From contig CAKVNP010000084.1 of assembly GCA_934777095.1 (NCBI GenBank), forward strand, positions 1-7,905: a stretch of 7,905 nucleotides of DNA. Direction: 5' to 3'. This DNA comes from an uncultured Clostridium sp. (GTDB taxonomy: Bacteria; Bacillota; Clostridia; Clostridiales; Clostridiaceae). Made by a program: the position numbers and the translations under genes. Below are positions 1-6,396 of the stretch, piece after piece (the first letter of the stretch is position 1; every line of letters starts with the position of its first letter). The notes beneath the pieces are model-generated. The model searched no databases. It was not told the origin of the DNA and saw nothing but the letters and a program-made list of their open reading frames with translations.

Positions 1-27
1 TTTTCTAAGTTAACAGAATTAGGTCAG

Positions 28-1131
28 ATGGATTTAAAAGATATCGGATCATTATTTTCAAATAAAAAGATTACTAAAATACTAAATACTAAAATAGAAA
101 GGCCTAAAAATATAGTTTCCTTTGATTTTGGAAGCAAGGCTATCAAAATAGTAACTGGCAAATATTCTAATGGAAAATTAGCAATAACTAAATGTTTGGA
201 TATTCCCACACCTCCAGATGCTATTTTAGATGGTGATATAGCAGATAAAAAGCAGCTTTCAGATATAATTCAGTTTACTTTGAAAGAAGAGGGAATTAGG
301 GCAAAGGATGCAATTATTACAATTAACTCATCATCTATTATTAATAGAGAAATAGTAATCCCTAAGGTTGAGAAAGATGAAATACCAACGGTAATAAGAT
401 ATGAAATACAACAATATCTGCCAATAAATTTAAATGATTATATTCTTCAATATATAGTTTTAGATGAAATAATCGATGATAATGGTGAAAAGCTTAAGGT
501 TAATGTTATTTCAGTACCAAATAAAATAGCTAAAGAGTATTATGACTTAATTGAAGATATTGGACTAAATCCTTATGTATTAGATGTAACTTATAACTCA
601 ATTAGAAAAATAAATAATCACATAATAAATAATAAGGAAAAAGAGGAAAGAGGAACTGTTGCTTTTGTTGATATGGGAGCAACTTCAATAAACGTAACTA
701 TATTTAAAAATGGCAAATTAGAATTTACTAGAATAATAAAATCAGGCGGTGATAATATTGATTATGCCTTAAGCCTGGAAACAAATATGTCAATAAAATC
801 AACAGAATCCTTAAAAATTAAGGAAGCAGATTTATATAGCGATAGCAAAACAAATGAAATAGTAAAAAAATCAGTGGATGGAATACTAGACGATTTAGAG
901 AGAATCTTTAAGTTCTATAACAATAAATCAGTAGGAAATGAAATAAATAAAATATATATTTATGGCGGCACATCTAATTTATTAGCTATAGAAAAGTATA
1001 TGTCAGAGAGATTAAATATTAATGTTGAGAAAATATCAATATTAGATAATGTTGAAATTAAATCTAAGGAATTAGGAGCAGAAACAATAGAGCAGTATTT
1101 AAATGCAATAGGTGCAATTGTTAGAATTTAG
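28..1131 (+). CDS. pilM: PilM, type IV pilus assembly actin-like ATPase
   Basis: Cytoplasmic actin-like protein that binds the N-terminal tail of PilN and couples the PilN/PilO membrane complex to the pilus motor. The 367-residue length is normal for PilM. Visible motifs of the actin/FtsA/PilM fold are a first phosphate loop around D33-F-G-S36 (preceded by IVSF), a second around D215-M-G-A-T219, and an adenosine-type loop at Y312-G-G-T-S-N317. Residues about 105-145 hold the family pattern of an REIVIP segment followed by IRYEIQQYLP. The stop codon lies inside the Shine-Dalgarno site of the next gene, so this is the first gene seen in a pilus operon. The start is uncertain: ATG at 28 has only AGGT three bases upstream, which is too close, and the frame stays open to base 1, so the true start may lie outside the window. 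The first 27 bases could equally contain the end of a preceding gene, since the other two frames have stops at 6-8 and 11-13. The family call is very secure. Confidence 0.94.
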   Translation: MDLKDIGSLFSNKKITKILNTKIERPKNIVSFDFGSKAIKIVTGKYSNGKLAITKCLDIPTPPDAILDGDIADKKQLSDIIQFTLKEEGIRAKDAIITINSSSIINREIVIPKVEKDEIPTVIRYEIQQYLPINLNDYILQYIVLDEIIDDNGEKLKVNVISVPNKIAKEYYDLIEDIGLNPYVLDVTYNSIRKINNHIINNKEKEERGTVAFVDMGATSINVTIFKNGKLEFTRIIKSGGDNIDYALSLETNMSIKSTESLKIKEADLYSDSKTNEIVKKSVDGILDDLERIFKFYNNKSVGNEINKIYIYGGTSNLLAIEKYMSERLNINVEKISILDNVEIKSKELGAETIEQYLNAIGAIVRI

Positions 1132-1140
1132 GAGGTAAAT

Positions 1141-1686
1141 ATGAAAGATATTAATTTTTTCGCCGAATATGCAGGCAAAAAGAAGGAACAAAAAAATAGT
1201 GCTAAATATATTTACTCTTCAATTGGAGTTCTAGGCGCTTTTATTGTAGGAACATTAATTTATCATACTGTAAGCATACAGGTAGTTAATGGTCAAATAG
1301 AAGATTTAACAGAAAAGATTAATTCACCTCAGGTTAAGGAAAAACTTTTAGAATCTGAAGTGATTGCAGAAAAACATAGTTTTTTTTCAAAGTATAATGA
1401 TAATTTAACAGAAGTAATAACCAATGTAGAAAATAGAAAAGTAGTATCAACACAGCTGATTAATAGCTTAAGCTCAACACTGCCTACAGAAGTAAGCTTT
1501 AATACACTAAGCATAAATGGTGGTGAAGTAACTATTCAGGCTGAATCATCAACAATGGAAGCTATTGCAGAACTACAATATAATTTAAAGAACTTAAGTC
1601 AGATAGAGTATGTATATATTGGTGCAATTTCAGGAAACGATGTATATAGTTTTGATATAAAATGCATTTTAAAGGGTGGTGAATAG
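1141..1686 (+). CDS. pilN: PilN, type IV pilus alignment-complex membrane protein
   Basis: Bitopic inner-membrane protein whose short cytoplasmic N-terminus docks into PilM and whose extracytoplasmic part pairs with PilO. In 181 residues the layout is the family one: N-terminal docking peptide (MKDINFFAEY, residues 1-10), a basic stretch, one membrane segment at about 23-46, a helical/coiled-coil region at about 47-100, and an alpha/beta domain at about 105-178 with the ferredoxin-like strand-helix-strand pattern (TLPTEVSFNTLSINGGEV onward). The docking peptide keeps the I-N of the proteobacterial INLLP motif but has FFAEY instead of LLPWR, a variant that seems ordinary for clostridial PilN (from memory). 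The start is set by a perfect AGGAGG at 1130-1135, five bases before the ATG and overlapping the pilM stop. It is followed by pilO after only two bases. Sequence identity alone would be weak, but topology and position between pilM and pilO make the call strong. Confidence 0.9.
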   Translation: MKDINFFAEYAGKKKEQKNSAKYIYSSIGVLGAFIVGTLIYHTVSIQVVNGQIEDLTEKINSPQVKEKLLESEVIAEKHSFFSKYNDNLTEVITNVENRKVVSTQLINSLSSTLPTEVSFNTLSINGGEVTIQAESSTMEAIAELQYNLKNLSQIEYVYIGAISGNDVYSFDIKCILKGGE

Positions 1687-1688
1687 CC

Positions 1689-2978
1689 ATGAAAGCAACA
1701 AAAAAGGAAAAGATATTATTAGGTGTTTTAGCTGGCATACTTATTGCAGTGCTGTATTATCAATTTGTATTTAGTGTACAGTCAGAAAAATTACAGGAGC
1801 AAAAACTGCTTAGGGAAGAAGCACAAAATGATTTTGATGATGCCATGGATACCATAAACAATTTGGAAAAGAATAAGGAAGACTTAAAGATAGTCAGAGC
1901 AAGTGTAATGGACAAAACTATGAGTTTTTATCCAACTATTTTACAAGAAAAAATAATCTTAGAATTGAATAATCTGCTGTCAGAAAGTGGACTACAAGGG
2001 AATATTGCTTTTAGCCCAGTGGAAGTTTCTAGTGTTGAACCTTTAGAAAATGTCTATGAAGGTGCGGTAGAAGATAATTTTAATAAAACTGTTGAATATT
2101 ATCAGGCAAAGGATTCATATACTGGCGAAGGTGAAGAACCAGCAGCAGTAGAACCAGTAGAGAATAATGAAGAAGAAATAGAAAATAGCTTTGAAGATGA
2201 TGAGTCAGCTAATACTGTTGTTGAAAATCAGGAAACAGCATCATTTACAACAGTTGAGCAATTAAAGGTGGCAATTAACTTTACAGGCTCTTATGAAGCA
2301 TTAACAAGCTTTACTACAGCTATAGATAATTATTCAAGAAATATCGCAGTAACAGATATTTCAATTACATCATCTTCAGCAGAAGAAGTGACAGGAACTA
2401 TCAGTTTAGAATTTTATGCAGTGCCTAAGATCACTAATGATGATTTAGAAAATTATCTAAATTGGGACTTGAATAATACCTATGGTAAAACTTCTCCATT
2501 TAGTGAAGGTGCCGCAACAGGAGCTTATGCTACAACAATTGAACAGCTGGCAGAAGAACAAAATATTAATGATTTTGTGATGATGGTTAAATCATCAACT
2601 TCAGAATTTCCTACTTTGACTATGGGAAGTGCCAATGATATTGCTAGAGAAAGCTATATATATGCAGATAGCAATAATGTACAAGACCTAACAATAGATT
2701 TTACAGAAGAAAATGGCAGCTTATATTATAGATATAATACTGAGGAATCAGTTTATCCAAAAACAGAAACAGCTAGGGAATTTAGTACTATATCAAATGA
2801 AATAGTATTGGAAATTACCAGCGAAGCAAGAATTAATAATGATGGAGCTGGCGTAAACGTAAAAATAAACAATAATACATCTAAAACTGTAAGTGTAGTA
2901 GTAAAAAATGATGATTCAAGTAATCCTAGAGTAAACATTACTAGTGAAGGCGGCAAAGTGAATGTTACTAATAAGTAG
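1689..2978 (+). CDS. pilO: PilO-like alignment protein with long C-terminal extension
   Basis: Partner of PilN in the membrane alignment complex. Residues 1-7 are basic and cytoplasmic, about 8-30 form the single membrane helix, and about 31-72 form a charged helical region typical of the PilO coiled coil. Residues about 80-110 and 186-246 look like the split ferredoxin-like domain: TTVEQLKVAINFTGSYEAL and the following helix and strands match the PilO C-terminal half. Two things are unusual. Residues about 141-185 are an inserted acidic, low-complexity linker rich in Glu, Asp, Asn and Ser. Residues about 247-429 are an extra region after the normal end of PilO, with a linker and then a beta-rich segment (about 296-429) ending in short alternating strands. 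PilO proteins are usually about 200 residues, so this one is about double. ATG at 1689 is two bases after the pilN stop and is served by GGTGGTGA at 1675-1682, which lies within the end of pilN, so translation is probably coupled. The PilO core is secure by context; the extension has no function I can name. Confidence 0.83.
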   Translation: MKATKKEKILLGVLAGILIAVLYYQFVFSVQSEKLQEQKLLREEAQNDFDDAMDTINNLEKNKEDLKIVRASVMDKTMSFYPTILQEKIILELNNLLSESGLQGNIAFSPVEVSSVEPLENVYEGAVEDNFNKTVEYYQAKDSYTGEGEEPAAVEPVENNEEEIENSFEDDESANTVVENQETASFTTVEQLKVAINFTGSYEALTSFTTAIDNYSRNIAVTDISITSSSAEEVTGTISLEFYAVPKITNDDLENYLNWDLNNTYGKTSPFSEGAATGAYATTIEQLAEEQNINDFVMMVKSSTSEFPTLTMGSANDIARESYIYADSNNVQDLTIDFTEENGSLYYRYNTEESVYPKTETAREFSTISNEIVLEITSEARINNDGAGVNVKINNNTSKTVSVVVKNDDSSNPRVNITSEGGKVNVTNK

Positions 2979-2981
2979 GTG
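2977..2981 (+). promoter_or_regulatory. Ribosome binding site choosing the start of the first prepilin gene
   Basis: AGGTG lies seven bases before ATG 2989 and overlaps the pilO stop codon. It supports 2989 rather than the in-frame ATG at 2962, which would add nine residues to the leader and has no well-placed site. Confidence 0.7.
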
Positions 2982-2988
2982 TATAAAA

Positions 2989-3795
2989 ATGAAGAAAACA
3001 AGCAGAAGAAAAAAAGGGATAACATTAATAGAAGCAATTATTAGTGTTGCCCTTTTATCTATTTTAATAGTACCGATAGGTGGCATGATAATTAATTCGT
3101 TTAAAACAAATAAAAATGCCCAGATAAAGCAGAATGCTTCATATATAGGGCAAAAGGCCTTAGAAGAATTAAAGATATATGACAATATTAAATTAAAAGA
3201 TTTCTCGGGAAATAAAGGCTTTAAAATGTTAGATGGACAAATTATCTATAAGCAGCCTGATGGCTCATATAGAGGAGAATTTACTAATAGTGAATTAGAT
3301 AAAAGTTTTAATGTTGAAGTAAATATAAAGAAAAATAGTAATTTTACTTATGAAGATGATACAGAAATGAATTTAACTATTGATTTAACCAATAATAATT
3401 TTGGCGATATTGTGCTAGGAGCAGGGAAAAAAATTAAGCTAGTTATTGGGAGAGATAAGCATATTGGAATTTATGAGGATAACTTATTAAGATTTGAGAA
3501 AGAAATGGAGAACAGAAATATATTAATTAACATAACTAGTGGGTTTAATGTTAATAACTTTAGTATTGATGTGGAAAACAAAGATGATAAGTCATTATAT
3601 ATTTATAAAGATATAGCTGAAGGTGCAAATGATATTACTATAAATACAATAGCAGGTAAGGTCATTGAAAAAACATATAACAATTCAGACACTTCAGCTA
3701 TTGGAGATTTATATGAAATAGATATTGTAGTTAAACAAGGAGGGGCAGAACTCTTCCAAGGATCAACAAGCAATAATATTGTATTTAGTAATTAG
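2989..3795 (+). CDS. Type IV minor prepilin, PilV/GspI-like
   Basis: Membrane-inserted pilin subunit processed by prepilin peptidase and likely incorporated at or near the pilus tip. From ATG 2989 the product has 268 residues. The leader MKKTSRRKKG is short and strongly basic and ends in the cleavage Gly10; the mature protein would begin ITLIE, with Glu15 at the canonical +5 position, followed by a hydrophobic helix to about residue 34 that contains a Pro-Ile-Gly-Gly kink. Residue +1 is Ile rather than the usual Phe, which prepilin peptidases tolerate. The ITLIEAIISVALLSILIVPI pattern resembles PilV/GspI-type minor pilins. The rest (about 45-268) is a beta-rich, Asn- and Lys-rich globular region that I cannot match to a named domain and is longer than most minor pilins of this class. 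It sits 10 bases after pilO and 15 before the next prepilin gene. The prepilin class is certain; the PilV/GspI assignment rests on the N-terminus and gene order. Confidence 0.88.
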   Translation: MKKTSRRKKGITLIEAIISVALLSILIVPIGGMIINSFKTNKNAQIKQNASYIGQKALEELKIYDNIKLKDFSGNKGFKMLDGQIIYKQPDGSYRGEFTNSELDKSFNVEVNIKKNSNFTYEDDTEMNLTIDLTNNNFGDIVLGAGKKIKLVIGRDKHIGIYEDNLLRFEKEMENRNILINITSGFNVNNFSIDVENKDDKSLYIYKDIAEGANDITINTIAGKVIEKTYNNSDTSAIGDLYEIDIVVKQGGAELFQGSTSNNIVFSN

Positions 3796-3796
3796 A

Positions 3797-3804
3797 GGTG
3801 GTGA
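3797..3804 (+). promoter_or_regulatory. Ribosome binding site supporting a GTG start
   Basis: GGTGGTGA lies six bases before GTG 3811 in the gap after the previous stop. It supports GTG as the initiator, which also gives the expected short basic prepilin leader. The same 12-base string GGTGGTGAATAG occurs before pilO (1675-1686), reflecting a shared strong Shine-Dalgarno type rather than a duplicated element. Confidence 0.65.
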
Positions 3805-3810
3805 ATAGAG

Positions 3811-5811
3811 GTGAAAAAAAGAAAAAAGGGTTCAAGCATGGTGGTGGTTATTGTAATTATGGCTGCGTTATTTACAGTTGGTACAGCAATATTAACTATG
3901 GCTGCTAGTGATTATAAAAGCAGAGTTAATGAAAGCAGAAGGTTGCAGAATCTTTATAAGTCAGATTCAGGCTTGGATCTTGTGTATAACATAATACTTA
4001 AAAATTCACAGGCAGCAATAACATATTCTATTGCTGAAATTGAAGAAGAATATAAGGATGTTGAATACACAGAAAGTTTATATGATGAAATTAATGAAAA
4101 GTTTAAAGCTGAATTTTTAAATTATCTAGGAAAGGTAAAAGATACATCTGATTTGGCTAAAGGTATTGAAGAGGGAAAATATCTATTAGAAGATGGCTTA
4201 GGCACTAAAACATTATGGCAGGAAAACTTATATGATTCATGTGGAGCTGAAATTAAAATAAAGGACTACATTTATGATAATGCAAGTAAAAAGATTTGTA
4301 TTAAAGTTGAATCTACTTTTGAAAACACAGGGAATAATGGAGAATTAAAAAATACTAAAACTATTTCTAACAGCTTTAATGTTGAAGCACCAGCTTATAA
4401 AGAAAATAAAGTTTTAGATGTAAATAAAAAACAAATTAATATTTATCCTGTATATGATGGAAAGGTTATTACAGCAGACGGAGATATGGAAGTTAAGGGT
4501 GAGACAGATGTTGTAGGTGATATCTGGGTGAAAGGTAATGAAAAATATAGTGCAGCACCAATTTATACTTTTGAAAAATATAACGGTGGAATATTGATAG
4601 ATAGTGGAAAACTTAAAATTACCTCAGGGGACATCTTTACTGCAGCAACTCTATCAGTTAGAAATAAAGCAGAAGTTGCAGCCGAAAATATATTTTCCTT
4701 AAATACTTATGTAGGACCAAGTATTACAAAGGAAGATACAGGAGAAAATAAGCTTACAGTAGCTAATGATTTAATCACTGATAATGATTTATCTTTAAAT
4801 TCTAACGGCAGTACAGTGGATTTAAAAAATTATTATGGAATTAATGAATATACCTTTACCAATGCTGTAAATCCAGCTAAAGCAGCAAAGGAATCAAGCA
4901 GTATTATTATCAATAATGAAAATTCGAATTTAAATATCTCTAATGACGCTTATATTATGGGGGTAGCATATATAGACACCATAGATGAAAAATATCAAAC
5001 TGGTGAATCTTTAGCAGTTAAGGGCAATTACTTAGCTTATACAGAAATAGTTCCAGGTTATGAAGATAAAATAACTTTAAAATATTATAATCCGTTACAG
5101 CTGGTTGAAACTATTGAAAATAGCAGTTCGGTACAAGCTAAAGCAGAATATTTTAAAAGCTATTATGATTCTAGCGAAGAAAAAACAGTAAAAACTGGTG
5201 GCGTTAAAATTGGACATGTTTATTCAGTGGGTGCTGCAATTGATAGTGATGGAGAAGTATTAAGCGGAAATTTAGCTGGTGATACAGAGCTGATTAGAGA
5301 GTTAAGAAGCCGTTATGCTATTGAAGTATTATCAATGGGCTACTTAAGTGGTGTAGATAGTACTGCTGTTTATAATGCTGGCGATGTAATTAAGACTGTT
5401 GAAAACCAAATAAAGTTTAATAAGATAATTAATAATTATGAAAATGAAATAGATCAGCGATACGGAAAAGTTATCTTAATAAAAAATGGTTCAGAATATG
5501 AAGTATCAGGTAATACCACAGCTTTAATAGTTACTAATGGTAAGGTTGTTATTAAGGATGGAACAGATTTTACTGGAAATATCATTACTACCAAGGATGT
5601 TGAAATACAAGGACAAGCCACTATTAAATATGATGCAGAAGTAACTGAAAAAATAGTGGCTAGTAATTATGAGGTTTTAGCACCAATTTTTGAAGGGGTA
5701 GAATATAGCTCAAACAGGGTAGTTGATATAAGTAAAAATACTACAGAATCTCAGCTGTCTGAATATGATATGTCATTTATTAAGTCAGGATATTGGAAAA
5801 TTGTTAGGTAA
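3811..5811 (+). CDS. Very large PilX/GspK-like minor prepilin with beta-helix-like repeats
   Basis: Candidate tip-most minor pilin. It uses a GTG start and gives 666 residues. The leader is MKKRKKG, cleaved after Gly7, followed by SSMVVVIVIMAALFTVGTAI as the hydrophobic helix. Position +5 is Val12, not Glu, as in GspK and PilX-type pilins, where absence of Glu5 fits the first subunit placed at the pilus tip. After the helix comes SRRLQNLYKSDSGLDLVYNI (about 42-61), matching the AEAGL-type region of PilX/GspK. Residues about 217-315, 369-390 and 567-610 carry short repeated V/I-x-V-x-G/N-x strands, as in right-handed beta-helix or bactofilin-like folds, for example near VTNGKVVIKDGTDFTGNI. Residues about 429-555 form a separate, more helical insert. 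Usual PilX proteins are under 250 residues, so most of this protein is an added passenger. Clostridioides difficile PilK, a large K-type pilin near pilM-O, is a plausible counterpart (from memory). The prepilin call is strong; the fold call is inferred by eye. Confidence 0.83.
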   Translation: MKKRKKGSSMVVVIVIMAALFTVGTAILTMAASDYKSRVNESRRLQNLYKSDSGLDLVYNIILKNSQAAITYSIAEIEEEYKDVEYTESLYDEINEKFKAEFLNYLGKVKDTSDLAKGIEEGKYLLEDGLGTKTLWQENLYDSCGAEIKIKDYIYDNASKKICIKVESTFENTGNNGELKNTKTISNSFNVEAPAYKENKVLDVNKKQINIYPVYDGKVITADGDMEVKGETDVVGDIWVKGNEKYSAAPIYTFEKYNGGILIDSGKLKITSGDIFTAATLSVRNKAEVAAENIFSLNTYVGPSITKEDTGENKLTVANDLITDNDLSLNSNGSTVDLKNYYGINEYTFTNAVNPAKAAKESSSIIINNENSNLNISNDAYIMGVAYIDTIDEKYQTGESLAVKGNYLAYTEIVPGYEDKITLKYYNPLQLVETIENSSSVQAKAEYFKSYYDSSEEKTVKTGGVKIGHVYSVGAAIDSDGEVLSGNLAGDTELIRELRSRYAIEVLSMGYLSGVDSTAVYNAGDVIKTVENQIKFNKIINNYENEIDQRYGKVILIKNGSEYEVSGNTTALIVTNGKVVIKDGTDFTGNIITTKDVEIQGQATIKYDAEVTEKIVASNYEVLAPIFEGVEYSSNRVVDISKNTTESQLSEYDMSFIKSGYWKIVR

Positions 5812-5822
5812 GAGGTGGAGAG

Positions 5823-6383
5823 ATGAAAACTAAAGCAAAGGGATTCACTGTTATAGAAACAATAATTACTTTAGCTATTACAGTGGTAGTATTAGGCTCA
5901 ATTTATTTTTTCTTTTTAACTAGCAATAAGACTTTAACTTCAACGGAAATTAATTCACAGCTGCAGACTGAGGCTGAAATTATTCAAAATAGTATTCTTA
6001 AAATTGGTGATGAAGCAGTAGGATTATCTAGTATTTGTTCAGGGGGATTTGAGGTGCTAGATAAAAAATATGCTGATTTTTCTCCTAGTTTAGTAGATAA
6101 GCTTACAGTGGATTTCTTAGAGTTTAAATCGGGAAGTGAAGAGGCTATTTCCTACAATAAAGTTAAATATGAAGATAGTAAGTTAATTGTTAATGGAAAT
6201 ACTATCAGCAGCAATGTCATTGAATTTGCTGTAAGGCCTTTAGATATAAATATGGTGGATGAAGCTGAAGGCGAATTTTCTAATACTACAGGATTGGAGT
6301 TTTCTCTTAAATTAATAAAAAGTAGAGGATATTCAAAGGTGGAATATCCATTAACAATAATAGTTAAGTTTAGGAATAAATAA
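5823..6383 (+). CDS. Type IV minor prepilin, PilW/GspJ-like
   Basis: Third prepilin of the cluster, 186 residues. The leader MKTKAKG is cleaved after Gly7, and the mature protein starts FTVIE with Glu12 at +5: a textbook class III signal with Phe at +1. The hydrophobic helix runs to about residue 28 and is followed by a helical stretch (NSQLQTEAEIIQNSILKIGD, about 45-64) typical of the PilW/GspJ/ComGF group. After it comes a beta-rich head, including the ISSNVIEFAV segment and a GLEFSLKL strand near the C-terminus, as is common in this group. A lone Cys occurs near residue 67. The start is supported by AGGTGG at 5813-5818, four bases upstream, overlapping the end of the spacer after the previous stop. 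With its two upstream neighbours it completes an I-K-J-like trio. The prepilin identity is certain; the W/J-like assignment is by pattern and order. Confidence 0.88.
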   Translation: MKTKAKGFTVIETIITLAITVVVLGSIYFFFLTSNKTLTSTEINSQLQTEAEIIQNSILKIGDEAVGLSSICSGGFEVLDKKYADFSPSLVDKLTVDFLEFKSGSEEAISYNKVKYEDSKLIVNGNTISSNVIEFAVRPLDINMVDEAEGEFSNTTGLEFSLKLIKSRGYSKVEYPLTIIVKFRNK

Positions 6384-6391
6384 GAGGGGGG
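6384..6391 (+). promoter_or_regulatory. Strong ribosome binding site of the VWA gene
   Basis: GAGGGGGG lies directly after the preceding stop codon and five bases before ATG 6397. It fixes the start of the open-ended VWA gene and places it in the same transcription unit as the prepilin genes. Confidence 0.65.
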
Positions 6392-6396
6392 AAAAG

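Noticed and set aside
24..209. Minus-strand open frame of 61 codons opposite the start of pilM
   Set aside because: Antisense shadow of a clear PilM N-terminus; no independent support.
2962..2988. In-frame upstream ATG at 2962 that would extend the first prepilin by nine residues and overlap pilO
   Set aside because: It has no well-placed ribosome binding site, and the AGGTG at 2977-2981 points to ATG 2989, which gives the normal short basic prepilin leader.
2753..3185. Two overlapping minus-strand open frames (94 and 89 codons) with hydrophobic products
   Set aside because: They lie opposite the end of pilO and the start of a prepilin gene; their hydrophobicity comes from reading A-rich Lys/Asn/Glu codons on the other strand, and they lack ribosome binding sites and context.
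1675..3808. The string GGTGGTGAATAG before both pilO (1675-1686) and the large prepilin gene (3797-3808)
   Set aside because: It is best explained as two similar strong Shine-Dalgarno sites. In one case it overlaps the pilN stop codon, and there is no further similarity around it.
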